From the NCBI RefSeq assembly GCF_932526225.1, contig NC_064035.1, forward strand, positions 844,501-908,500: 64,000 nt of DNA, written 5' to 3'. The position numbers and the translations under genes were made by a program. The notes beneath the pieces were generated by a model. The model did no database searches. It worked only from the letters and a program-made list of their open reading frames with translations, and was not told where the DNA came from. Below are positions 1 to 7,900 of this stretch, piece after piece. Position 1 is the stretch's first letter. Each line of letters opens with the position of its first letter. Source of the stretch: Nematostella vectensis (taxonomy: Eukaryota; Cnidaria; Anthozoa; Actiniaria; Edwardsiidae).

Positions 1-15
1 TTATGCGCGCGCATC

Positions 16-972
16 ATGGGTGATGTTGACGTTGACATTGACAATACCTTGCCGGGTGCGTCCGCCGATCGCGGGGTGGGGGACGACGAGACGACGCCCC
101 TTATCCCGTTCGACCCCGACGATGGGGAGTCGATCCCAATGACGAGCACGTCGTCGCGTACGCATGCTGCGCATAGGACGGCTTCGCAAACCACAGGAAC
201 GGCAAGCGCTGAAACCTCGTTCATCACAGAGGGTGCAGCGACAAGACTCGGTCTCCAGTTCCTCAGGGAGTTATACCCAAACCTTAGAGAGAGTCTGCTA
301 CGGTTCCAGTCAGACCGGAGGGGAAAGACGCCAATACGGGTTCGCAACCTCGACAAAGGGGGGTGGTCTAAACCAAGACAGCTGTTCAACGAGGACGGGA
401 GCGTCCGACAGGACGTTGCAAATCTGAGAGGCTTCAAGCTGGCGATGGGGTCCGTGGCAGAGGTAGACGCGGTCATCCAGGAGAACACAGAACGGATCCA
501 AGAGCTGCAAGGGGTGGTAGCCACAGACAGGGAGACCATCGACGACCCTAACTCGTCAGAGAGTAGCCGCCAAGAGGCCCGTGAGCGCAACGAGGAGAGG
601 CTGTCCGAGATTGACGAACTAGAACGCGAAAACCGAGAGCTCGAGAACCAAAAGCCGCTAAGAGAGCGCATCAAAGCCATTTTCAAAAAGTACGGCTTTA
701 CCGTCACCGCTATCGGGTTGGCCGTAGCGACGACGATCGCGGCCATTGTGACGTCGCTCGGCAAGTCGCTCTCCTCCGTGGCCAGAGGGGTCGGTAACGG
801 GTTTAAGGCCATCGGTAAAAAGCTGGGCGAACTTCTCCCCGGGCTAGTAGGCAGCATCGCGAACTTCGTGTTTAAGGCTGCAGGGGAAGCGGTGAAATTC
901 CTTCCCCTGCTCATTCTAGCCGTAGCCGCGTTCTTGGTTCGTCGAATGCAAAGCAGTCATCGGAACAAGTAA
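16..972 (+). CDS. Hypothetical membrane protein with coiled coil, virus-like block
   Basis: The frame is open for 318 codons from an ATG at 16. The first 80 residues are acidic and Ser/Thr-rich. Residues about 150-218 are highly charged (repeated Glu/Arg, NEERLSEIDELERENREL) and likely form a coiled coil. Residues 227-248 are a hydrophobic Ala/Ile/Val stretch after a basic KAIFKKYG segment. Residues about 271-310 are a second amphipathic to hydrophobic region, ending in basic residues (VRRMQSSHRNK). There is no signal peptide and no known enzymatic motif. The layout suggests a membrane-inserting or membrane-shaping structural protein. Its 3' end overlaps the convergent minus-strand gene by 16 bases, which is viral-style packing. 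I recognise the general architecture from repeated cnidarian elements but assign no function. Confidence 0.6.
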   Translation: MGDVDVDIDNTLPGASADRGVGDDETTPLIPFDPDDGESIPMTSTSSRTHAAHRTASQTTGTASAETSFITEGAATRLGLQFLRELYPNLRESLLRFQSDRRGKTPIRVRNLDKGGWSKPRQLFNEDGSVRQDVANLRGFKLAMGSVAEVDAVIQENTERIQELQGVVATDRETIDDPNSSESSRQEARERNEERLSEIDELERENRELENQKPLRERIKAIFKKYGFTVTAIGLAVATTIAAIVTSLGKSLSSVARGVGNGFKAIGKKLGELLPGLVGSIANFVFKAAGEAVKFLPLLILAVAAFLVRRMQSSHRNK

Positions 973-1622
973 TACGCCGCGGCCACCACGAGCACCGACA
1001 ACCCCACCTTGAGGGCGCTGTGGTCACTTTTCTCGCCCGACAGGGTAGGGGCCGCGCCCTCCGCGTGCACTTTCGCAGGGGTGCTTTGCCGCCGGGGCGG
1101 CGCGTGGTCAGTCGCGTGTTGCACCCTAGGATGCCCACCGGCCATGTTATGAGCACCGACTGGCTTTGTCTCGGTGTTGATCGCGTTTGCGCCGCGCTTC
1201 ATGGAGTCCATGGCTTTCTGCAGCTTATTGTTGTAGCCCACGACGCTTTGCGTGTTTATCACCAGATCGCTCGGCATCAGCCACACTCCTGGTGCAACCG
1301 CAAGACTCAGTCTCACCTTGGCCTCCTGCATGGCTAACTGGTACCTTTGCACGCTTTGAGCGATGTCGTTTTCTATGATCGCGTCTTCGAGCAGCTCCGT
1401 GAACTCCGCCTGCGCCTCCATGGCCGGCCCACCGGCCCCTGCGATGGAGGAACGGACGTTTACCTGCGCGCCAAGCACTGTGTAGACGAACGCCTCGACC
1501 GAGCGGTCGAGTCTCCCTAGCCCTGCTTTCGTCAGCCCCTCGCCTTTGGGAGGCGCAAACCAGCTATATTGCACGCCCCAGTGGTCGTCGTTGCGTATGT
1601 AACCCACCTGCTTCCCACTATT
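957..1622 (-). pseudogene. C-terminal part of a split gene with tail anchor, virus-like block
   Basis: This is the downstream segment of a minus-strand reading frame. It is in the same frame as the segment ending at 1668 and separated from it by TAG codons at 1668-1670 and 1623-1625. Only a GTG codon (1605-1607), not an ATG, is near its beginning, so it is unlikely to start independently. The protein is Ala/Gln/Glu-rich and helical over residues about 20-150 (SVQRYQLAMQEAKVRL), then a basic and polar linker. It ends in a hydrophobic anchor (VGLSVLVVAAAYYLF) immediately before the stop at 957-959. Its end overlaps the plus-strand gene by 16 bases. It looks like half of a structural membrane-anchored protein; the function is unknown. 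Confidence 0.55.
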
Positions 1623-1667
1623 CTACGTCCCACCTTCGTCGCTAAACAGATTGAGGTGGCTCGGGTA

Positions 1668-2420
1668 CTAGTCCGCCGCCGTGTCGTAGCCACGGATCAC
1701 GTGCACGTTGCGATACCCCTCCCCCGGGTAGAACACAAACACATCGCCTAGCCCGTGGTTCCGCCCGCCTTTCCATCGGAAGTCCGGCTTACGCGGCAAA
1801 CCGAACTCTATGCATAGACGCTCGAAAGCGGCCTTCTTGTAGGGGTTACCTTTTTGCGCGAAAGGGCTGTCGCCAGGCAGGGGGACGCCGAGCTCGTAGA
1901 GTATCCTCCGGGTGGTGAAGTAGACGTGAAACCTTAGAAATCCCCTGATGACAGAGGGGAGCGCGGCGAAAGTGGGGTCAATTAGGGACACCCCACATCC
2001 GGCGGTTGCGCACCAGACCGCAAAGTTGAGTTGCTGTGGCCAGTACCCATAGGAAGGCTCCGATAGCCACCGGCGAGACTCCTTGGCGGACTTGTGCGTG
2101 ACTACCGTCTCTTTGAATATGTCTCGGACCCTAGTCGTGAATGATTTGTCCTCAGCCACGTGTATCTCCAGCTGCGTGAGTAGTGGGGTGATGTCTGAGG
2201 CCGTGCTCTCCACGGGGGTCGCGGGCACGGCGTAGAGCAGCTTTTGCGCGAGGGTCAGAGACCTAGGGAAACCTAGGGAAACTGGTTTTTTGGCTTGTTC
2301 GGCTATAGCGTGTTTGATATGTTCGGCTATAGAGGCTCCCGCCGCAACCGCCGCCTTCTCCGTCTCCTCCTCCTTCCTTCGGGGGACCTCGTTCAGCATC
2401 TGCCAGCCTTCCCAATCCAT
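1668..2420 (-). CDS. N-terminal part of the split gene, virus-like block
   Basis: The frame has 250 codons with ATG at 2418-2420 and ends at TAG 1668-1670. After a Lys/Glu/Ala-rich start, residues about 125-225 form a compact, Trp/Tyr/Phe-rich globular-looking segment (YGYWPQQLNFAVWCATAGCG, then RFHVYFTTRRILYELG). This ends in a Gly/His/Arg-rich stretch (KGGRNHGLGDVF). No catalytic signature is recognised. It is divergently transcribed from the plus-strand gene at 2451 with only 30 bases between starts. The next in-frame segment (957-1622) continues the frame after two TAG codons, so the ancestral product was probably about 487 residues. Whether this shortened product is made today cannot be told from the sequence. 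Confidence 0.55.
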   Translation of the reverse strand: MDWEGWQMLNEVPRRKEEETEKAAVAAGASIAEHIKHAIAEQAKKPVSLGFPRSLTLAQKLLYAVPATPVESTASDITPLLTQLEIHVAEDKSFTTRVRDIFKETVVTHKSAKESRRWLSEPSYGYWPQQLNFAVWCATAGCGVSLIDPTFAALPSVIRGFLRFHVYFTTRRILYELGVPLPGDSPFAQKGNPYKKAAFERLCIEFGLPRKPDFRWKGGRNHGLGDVFVFYPGEGYRNVHVIRGYDTAAD

Positions 2421-2450
2421 GCTCAGCCCTATTAAACACGAAGGCGGGCT
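2421..2450. promoter_or_regulatory. 30-base divergent intergenic gap
   Basis: The gap lies between two oppositely oriented starts (ATG at 2418-2420 on minus, ATG at 2451 on plus). It contains an AT-rich core (tattaaac) in otherwise GC-rich DNA, which could act as a bidirectional TATA-like element. The call rests only on position and composition. Confidence 0.25.
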
Positions 2451-3140
2451 ATGTTCAACACAATGGTGGTCCTACACGCTGTGCTCACCGGAGGTGAACT
2501 TACGCTCTTCTTCGGGCAGCCGATAAGGCGCCCGCGCTTTGTGGCGCTCCGGCAGTGCTCGATGTTTAACAGCTGGTATAATCTCGAGCGGGAGCAGCAG
2601 ATAACGACTATAGCCTCCCTCCCGCCCATCGCTACTCTGCCAGCCGGGCACCACACGGCCGGGTCCATCGTGGAAACGATCAACCACGCTAAAAGCCAGA
2701 TCCTGACCGCGAAGCAGGATCCCCTCACCGGGAAGATCGTGCTCGTGTCCACAGGCGTTGTGTTCCTGAACGCCGAGCTTTGCGCACTATTTGGCCTAGA
2801 GGCTAAAGACGATCAGATGGGGGAGCGGGGCCTCGCACTGCCGGTGGGGGCTCCCCCACTTGAGGTGACTTTGCCGAAAATAGAGGCCATCTGCGTCTTC
2901 TGCGACATCGTAGACCGCTCGCAGTGCCTCGCCTTAGACGAGCCTTCAAACGTTCTCGCTTGCCTAGAAACCCGCGGGAGGCCGCACGAGAAAGTCGTCT
3001 ATGGGCCCGGCATCCCCATTTGTGTCGCAGCGTCTTCCTCTGAGTTTGTCTCGAGTATCCGAATATGGATCAGGGATGACCATGGTAGACGGGTGGACTT
3101 TAAGGGCAAGCCTGTTCGCCTCGTATTAGAGCTAACCTAG
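2451..3140 (+). CDS. Hypothetical beta-rich structural-type protein, virus-like block
   Basis: The frame has 229 codons from ATG 2451 to TAG 3138-3140. The composition is typical of an all-beta globular protein, with alternating hydrophobic residues and many Gly, Pro, Val and Thr. The C-terminus reads IRIWIRDDHGRRVDFKGK followed by VRLVLEL, a short strand-turn-strand pattern also seen at the ends of beta-sandwich capsid-type proteins of Polinton-like elements. An internal segment (AICVFCDIVD) precedes it. There is no signal peptide, transmembrane helix or catalytic motif. It is followed after 16 bases by the next plus-strand gene, so the two may be co-transcribed. A capsid-associated role is inference from composition and neighbours. 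Confidence 0.5.
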   Translation: MFNTMVVLHAVLTGGELTLFFGQPIRRPRFVALRQCSMFNSWYNLEREQQITTIASLPPIATLPAGHHTAGSIVETINHAKSQILTAKQDPLTGKIVLVSTGVVFLNAELCALFGLEAKDDQMGERGLALPVGAPPLEVTLPKIEAICVFCDIVDRSQCLALDEPSNVLACLETRGRPHEKVVYGPGIPICVAASSSEFVSSIRIWIRDDHGRRVDFKGKPVRLVLELT

Positions 3141-3156
3141 GTCCGACATAACAAGC

Positions 3157-3867
3157 ATGGCAAACAGCGACGTTAGCAGCGGTGGCATATCCATATACCC
3201 CCCGCTCCCCAGTGCCCGCCCCCCGCAAACGCCTACCGCTCCGGCAAGCATCGGCGGCGACGCGCAAAGTTTCCGACTCCAGGTAATACGTAACACTCAG
3301 GCGGTTCTAGACAATGAGATAACGCATTATCGACAGGTGCGGAAGAAGTATAAGCGCGCCTTCGCCGTTACCCATGCTGTGTCTGTGGCATCCGGCATCG
3401 CTGCAGGGGCGCTTTCCAGCGCCGGGCTGGGAGTCTCTTTGAGTGGGATAGGGGTTCTGATCGGCGCTCAGCTGGCAGGGGTCGCTGGGCTGGTCGGTGT
3501 CGTGGGCGCGGGCGCGGGGGTGGTATCTAGGGGTCTTACGAGCAAGGTGGCTAAACACGAAGACACGATGGTTCTAGCGGAGAGTAAGAAAAACTCGATC
3601 AGCGAGCTGGTCTCTAAGGCTCTGCAAGACGGGCGTATCTCAGACGAAGAGTTTCGGCTAATACTTCAGGAACAAGAGAGATACAACACGCTCAAGGACG
3701 CTATCAGAGCCCGACACGGCCTCGCACCGCGTGATAAAAAAAGCGGGAAAGGGCCCTCCATGGTGGCACGCGAAAGGATGAAAAGAGACTGCGAAAAATT
3801 CGCGAGGAGTTCGGGAGCGAGGTGTTCGAGTAGAACTCAGGTTCAAACGCCACGCCGGCGGCTTTGA
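3157..3867 (+). CDS. Hypothetical membrane-active protein with glycine/alanine-rich segment, virus-like block
   Basis: The frame has 236 codons from ATG 3157. Residues 1-40 are Pro/Ser-rich and probably disordered. Residues about 55-68 are basic (RQVRKKYKRAF). Residues 70-124 are a long Gly/Ala/Val/Ser hydrophobic tract (SLSGIGVLIGAQLAGVAGL) that could form a helical hairpin in a membrane. Residues about 125-195 are charged and helical (DGRISDEEFRLILQEQERY). The last 25 or so residues are Arg/Ser-rich and differ in character from the helix before them. Another frame opening near 3785 continues with charged, helix-like composition to a TAG at 3831-3833, which suggests a two-base slip near 3781-3790 in this copy. 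The function is unknown. Confidence 0.55.
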   Translation: MANSDVSSGGISIYPPLPSARPPQTPTAPASIGGDAQSFRLQVIRNTQAVLDNEITHYRQVRKKYKRAFAVTHAVSVASGIAAGALSSAGLGVSLSGIGVLIGAQLAGVAGLVGVVGAGAGVVSRGLTSKVAKHEDTMVLAESKKNSISELVSKALQDGRISDEEFRLILQEQERYNTLKDAIRARHGLAPRDKKSGKGPSMVARERMKRDCEKFARSSGARCSSRTQVQTPRRRL

Positions 3868-3960
3868 GCTTATGGCCGAAAAACGGCTATTCCGCACTCC
3901 GTAGGTTGGCGGCCCTCCTCGTTTTCGCGGCCCCATCGCTATTTGCCCCAAAAAGTCGTG

Positions 3961-3990
3961 TACGCGCAAGCCCTTGGGCTTGCACGCGCC
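3961..3990. repeat. Perfect 8-bp hairpin downstream of the last virus-like gene
   Basis: The stem pairs 3966-3973 (GCAAGCCC) with 3976-3983 (GGGCTTGC) around a two-base TT turn, within a longer near-palindrome rich in CGCG. It sits about 100 bases after the last gene and just before the short-motif repeats. It may be a transcript end or replication structure. Confidence 0.5.
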
Positions 3991-4003
3991 CGGCCTGCAA
4001 CCT

Positions 4004-4505
4004 AATTATTCATGAACGCGAAACACCTGCAGCCCTAATCGATTCATGCACGCGAAACACCTGCCCCTAATTGATTATTCGTGTTCGCGAAATCTTTTTT
4101 GCCTCCATTAACTTTTGCCGATTGTTTATGTACGTGAAATCGATTTGGCCTACATTGGCTTTTGCCGATTGTTTATGTACGCGAAACATTATCTGCCTGA
4201 CATATAGAGACGGGGCTGGGAGGCCCGGAGGGGCGATTCGAGCCTCCCAGGCCGTTTCACTGAAACTACCCAGTCCGACTCAATTGATTATTTGTGTACG
4301 CGAAATCTATTTTGCCTACATAGGGAGAACCGCCAATTGTTTATGTACGCGGAGCGCGTTTTGCCTACATAGGGAGAACCGCCAATTGTTCATGTACGCG
4401 AAACATTATCTGCCTGATATATAGAGACGGGGCTGGGAGGCCCGGAGGCGCGATCGGGGCCTCCCAGGCCGTTTCACTGAAACCCCCCAGTCCCCCCCCC
4501 CCCCG
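4004..4505. repeat. Iteron-like motif array with two GC hairpins and C-tract
   Basis: About eight copies of a roughly 20-base motif (att-n-ttatgtacgcgaaa) begin near 4007, 4042, 4074, 4121, 4168, 4287, 4335 and 4384. They are spaced by about 32-50 bases, except for a gap near 4190-4286 that holds hairpin 1. Two longer, nearly identical segments (4190-4280 and 4405-4490) each contain a GC-rich inverted repeat. Hairpin 1 pairs 4216-4224 with 4242-4250 (9 bp). Hairpin 2 pairs 4433-4443 with 4457-4467 (11 bp). The array ends in 14 consecutive C. The layout resembles an origin or terminal region, but it could also be simple satellite growth at the element edge. Confidence 0.6.
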
Positions 4506-5115
4506 CTGATAGCCTATTTTTTTTTCTTTATTTTTTTTTTAATATCGATACTCAATTGTACTGTTCTTGGTGTGTCATAACATAAAAAGAAGGTATAGGG
4601 ACATTTTTATGTTCTCTTAGCATCTTTGATGTGCTCATGCTTCGTTCAGGATCGTGTATATATGTTATGCACACAAGAATTATCTAGAATCCTCAGATAA
4701 CTTGATTAAGTAGATTCTAACGCAGAGCATAGCGCGCGATAGATTGATATACCTTTTTTCCGAGTATAATATTTTATTTTTCCTAATGTTATTTTTTGGA
4801 ATTTAAATTCGGAAAAAAATTATCGATTGTAACCTTTTGGAGGTTACACTCGTAAAAACAATTCCCGAATGTAACCCTGAAGCTTTTCCCGAATGTAACC
4901 TCCAGTCCGATTGTGACTTTGCTTGGGATAGTTTACGATACCAATAGTATTAAAAGTAATTTTCATTACAATTCCCTTCAGCAATGCCACGTTAGTCTTT
5001 CGTTGCGGTAACTTGACTACTAACGCAGCGACCCGGGTTCGATTCCCGCTGATAGCTATTTTTTTCATTTTTTTTTTAAATATATCGATATTTACGTTAT
5101 ATACCTGTATTCACG
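4506..5115. other. AT-rich spacer without a recognised gene
   Basis: The composition drops sharply to AT-rich host-like DNA. A short segment (gctgatagc then T-rich, then atatcgata) occurs twice, at 4505-4550 and 5047-5090. Short repeats of cccgaatgtaacc lie near 4860-4905. No convincing coding frame is seen. Confidence 0.5.
4985..5056 (+). repeat. tRNA-related fragment with box B, possible SINE head
   Basis: The segment ends with a T-arm-like hairpin, ccgggttcgattcccgc at 5032-5048, which contains a good pol III box B (ggttcgattcc). It is followed by an A/T tract. The 5' half does not fold into a full tRNA that I can assign to an isotype, so this is more likely a tRNA-derived SINE remnant than a working tRNA gene. 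Confidence 0.35.
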
Positions 5116-5491
5116 TAATAGACCTGTATTTTTTATCCTATATCTCGGCGAGCTGTACGTGGCGTAACCGTATTATAGGCCTGGGATCCTGGTTATAGTC
5201 CTCCCCATTAATGCGCGAGTCGGAATACTTTGCAAGAGTGTTGTACAGCATATTCCCCGGAAATATTGGTGCTTGGGGCCTTCGGGTTCTTTACAGCCTT
5301 CCGTAAAAGCCTTGTGCTGCCATACCGATTGACTAATCCGTATGTATGGTTTCTTTTTTGGTTCGATCCCAGGCCAATGGTATTTTTTTTATTTATTTTT
5401 TTTCAATTCTTTTTTCTTACTTAGTGCTAAGCCCCCTCAATCCAGCATAGTTTTGCGCAAAAATAATATATATATATATATATATATATAA
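5116..5491 (+). repeat. Partial satellite unit 0, left flank of the Penelope insertion
   Basis: This is the 3' third of the 2.1 kb satellite unit that fills 12951-24573. It has the same order of landmarks: tatctcggcgagctg at about 5142, ttgtacagcatattc, a ggttcgatccc box and tagtgctaagcccc. It ends in a (TA)n tract at 5465-5491. The missing remainder continues on the far side of the Penelope cluster at 12951, so one unit was split by the insertion. Confidence 0.8.
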
Positions 5492-5579
5492 AATGATGGT
5501 TGAAGGCTTTCATAGAAAGTGCTCAATACTCGAAAGTAGAGCGGTGTATAGTGTTGGTTTGAGAAAAATACAAACTACA

Positions 5580-5645
5580 TAGGTTTCCCTACAGGTCTGT
5601 TTCGTGGTTGCCCACTCATCAGGGGATTTAATGAGAATATTCCTA
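5580..5645 (-). ncRNA. Hammerhead ribozyme, Penelope copy 1
   Basis: The full conserved core reads on the minus strand: CUGAUGA (5622-5616), stem II GUGG/CCAC with GCAA loop (5615-5604) and GAAA (5603-5600). Stem III is a minimal ACA/UGU pairing around GACC, then the GUA cleavage triplet ends at 5590. Predicted self-cleavage is between 5590 and 5589. Stem I is GGGA (5589-5586) with UCCC (5626-5623), and an outer CCUA/UAGG pairing bounds the feature. The very short stem III matches the type I hammerheads known from Penelope-like elements. Confidence 0.85.
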
Positions 5646-5821
5646 CCATCGTATATATACTATTAACATTGAAATTTACATAATAATAGACTGATAGTTT
5701 TAGCTAAGGCGGTAAGAGGAACAATAGCGAGTTACATTAAATATGCGGGGCGAAAACTAACAGTGCGGAACGTGTGAAAAATTGATAGCGCGAAAATTTA
5801 ACGGTGACGGGATTAACAGTT

Positions 5822-7834
5822 CTAATTGTTTCGTAGCAGGGCTTTGTTTCTGTGGCGGCACGAGGACACGAGTTCATTGCGTTTATTTAGAGTTGATAGT
5901 TTGGGTTGGCAGATGATCGTCAGCTTTTCCTTGAGGCAGAGGTTGCAACGCTTAGTGGTACTGTTGTAGGCGGAGTGGGAAGAAAGAATGCGCCATGAAA
6001 TAAAGTACTCAATCATGCTGTCCTTGAGAGTCCAGACGTGTTTGCTGAGTTCGGTGGAGTTTCTGTGTTTGGCGTGTCGAAATGATGCGGTGTGGTTTCT
6101 GTACCTGGTCTTGAAGCTGTTTTCAGTGAGCCCGACGTATGTTTCCGAGGTGTTGTTGTCTTTTCGAGTTACGGTAGCTTGGTAGATAACAGATGTCTGT
6201 AGGCAGTTTCCGTCTAGAGGGCAGGTGTCTTTCTGTCGGCAGTTGCATGTCTTGTTGTTGGTAGTGGTAGGGGCGGAGCTGGCGGTCTCGGTAGCCGACG
6301 ATGCGGTGATGATGCGCTTGTTGTGGTTGTCGATGATCTGTTTGGTGTTGTTCATGCAGCTGTAACTGATTTTGATGGTGTTTCTGTTGAAGATTTTACG
6401 GAGGTGGTTGTCTTTCGGGAAGTGCTTGTCTATCAGGGTGAGGAATCTGTGGCCGATGTTGGTGCTGGTGTTCTTGCTGAAGGGCGGGTTGTACCATAGG
6501 ATGTTGTTGCGTTTGCGGGTTTTACGGTTGGTTACGGTGTTGGGTTCGTAGCGTAGCGTGTAGTTGTATCCGCTATCGTCGAGTGCTTTCTGGTAAGGTG
6601 GCGCGGTCTGGTCAAAGGAGGCTTGGTCTGAAGATAGGGCAGATAGGCGTTTGTTGATACCAGCAGGGATGTTCTTGGTGATGGAGGGCGGGTGGTTGCT
6701 CTCACGGTGGACATATTGTAGCGAGGAGTTCGGCTTTGTATAAGGCTGGTGTGCATTACGTTTTAGGTCGAGGGTGACGTCTAGGAAATTGACAACTTGT
6801 TTGTTTGCCTCAATGGTGATTCGGAGTCCGTTGTTGTTGAAGATGCGGCATAGTTCCTTTTTTAGGTTTTCGGTGGCTCTGGGTGTGGCGTTGGTGATGG
6901 CTAGTCCGTCGTCGCGGTAGAGTCCTACGTTCATATTGAGGTCCTGAAGTTGGGAGAGAAGGAAGTTGCCTACAAGTTCACAGGTTTCTGCGCCATCGAA
7001 GCTCCCCATCGTAACATCAAATATCGTGTTGCCTTTCTTCTGCCAGGGTGTTTGGTTGTGGACCAGGAAGGAGCTCTTGGAGTGGGTTATAATCTCTTTT
7101 TCATCAGGGGTGATTTCGTCATAGTTGGAGGCGAAGTCGAGTGCTCTTGATAGTAGGTCTTGGCTGATAGATGGGTAGAATTCTACAATGTCAAAACAGA
7201 TGAAGTTGAGTTGGTGTTTGTTTTCGGCAGCCTTGAACCAGTCAATGACGGCTTTAGTGCTTTTCCATTGGTTGAAGTTTCGTTTCTTTGCAATTACGCT
7301 ATTGATACGGTCGAGGATCTTTTTGCTGATTTTTCCGATTTCGGGTTTTGTGGGGTTGATGAGTCTGCAGGTAGGTTTGTTAGCGAAGTTCGGCTTATGG
7401 TCTTTGAGAGTTATGAAGGCTTGCTTGTTGGCCGTGGTGTCTATTCTATCGTCTAAATCCAGTTTTGTAGCGATCTCTTTGTTTTTCTTGTGGACAGATT
7501 GCGTTGTTTCGGAGGGTGCTTTTTTGTAGGACTTGTTTATTTCTTTTTCTAGGAGATTCTTGTAGGTAGCTGGCTCTAGTTTGTAGAAGTTTGTGGTTTT
7601 ATCTGCGGGGATCAGTAGTTTAGGTTCTTTTTTAATGTTGTCGGTGTCTTCTTTTAGCTTGCCCAGGAAAGGAGTGTTCAGGTTCTTGAATTTTACTGAC
7701 TGGATCATTTTTAACATGTCTTCTTCGAACTCTTTCAGTTCTTCTACAGGAGGCGGATTTTTGGTTGAGCGGAATCCATAGGTTTCTTTGGAGGTCGAGG
7801 CGGTGTCTGTGTTTAGATGGTTGAAGGCTTTCAT
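5822..7834 (-). CDS. Penelope-like reverse transcriptase with GIY-YIG endonuclease, copy 1 (5'-truncated, motifs intact)
   Basis: The frame is open for 670 codons. RT motif A is FDIVEFYPSI (214-223), motif B is MGSFDGAE (276-283) and the catalytic motif C is YRDDG (306-310), with the FLDVTLDL segment at 350-357. A Cys-rich linker (CNCRQKDTCPLDGNC, 530-544) precedes the endonuclease. The endonuclease has VIYQATV (549-555), YVGLT (566-570), FKTRYRNH (574-581) and a candidate metal-binding Glu at about 636. This order, RT then zinc-like linker then GIY-YIG, is that of endonuclease-bearing Penelope-like elements. The first six residues come from the adjacent pseudo-LTR, so the true N-terminus, kept in copy 3, is missing. 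All catalytic motifs remain, making this the best-preserved enzyme of the cluster. Confidence 0.88.
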   Translation of the reverse strand: MKAFNHLNTDTASTSKETYGFRSTKNPPPVEELKEFEEDMLKMIQSVKFKNLNTPFLGKLKEDTDNIKKEPKLLIPADKTTNFYKLEPATYKNLLEKEINKSYKKAPSETTQSVHKKNKEIATKLDLDDRIDTTANKQAFITLKDHKPNFANKPTCRLINPTKPEIGKISKKILDRINSVIAKKRNFNQWKSTKAVIDWFKAAENKHQLNFICFDIVEFYPSISQDLLSRALDFASNYDEITPDEKEIITHSKSSFLVHNQTPWQKKGNTIFDVTMGSFDGAETCELVGNFLLSQLQDLNMNVGLYRDDGLAITNATPRATENLKKELCRIFNNNGLRITIEANKQVVNFLDVTLDLKRNAHQPYTKPNSSLQYVHRESNHPPSITKNIPAGINKRLSALSSDQASFDQTAPPYQKALDDSGYNYTLRYEPNTVTNRKTRKRNNILWYNPPFSKNTSTNIGHRFLTLIDKHFPKDNHLRKIFNRNTIKISYSCMNNTKQIIDNHNKRIITASSATETASSAPTTTNNKTCNCRQKDTCPLDGNCLQTSVIYQATVTRKDNNTSETYVGLTENSFKTRYRNHTASFRHAKHRNSTELSKHVWTLKDSMIEYFISWRILSSHSAYNSTTKRCNLCLKEKLTIICQPKLSTLNKRNELVSSCRHRNKALLRNN

Positions 7835-7900
7835 AGAAAGTGCTCAATACTCGAAAGTAGAGCGGTGTATAGTGTTGGTTTGAGAAAAACACAAACTACA

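Larger units (their letters stand above)
1..4505. mobile_element. GC-rich virus-like or Maverick/Polinton-like integrated block (right part only)
   Basis: This block is visibly richer in G and C than everything after it and ends abruptly in a C-tract at about 4491-4504. It holds intronless genes on both strands at viral spacing: a tail-to-tail overlap at 957-972, a 30-base divergent gap at 2421-2450 and a 16-base gap at 3141-3156. A repeat-rich non-coding tail follows. The proteins combine hydrophobic Gly/Ala-rich segments, coiled coil and a C-terminal anchor, and look like structural or membrane-active proteins of a DNA virus or Polinton-type transposon. I see none of the hallmark enzymes (PolB, integrase, packaging ATPase, protease); they could lie left of the window. 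The family assignment is therefore inference. Confidence 0.55.

Noticed and set aside
5032-5048. Working tRNA gene at the T-arm motif
   Set aside because: Only the T-arm half folds; acceptor and anticodon arms cannot be drawn convincingly.
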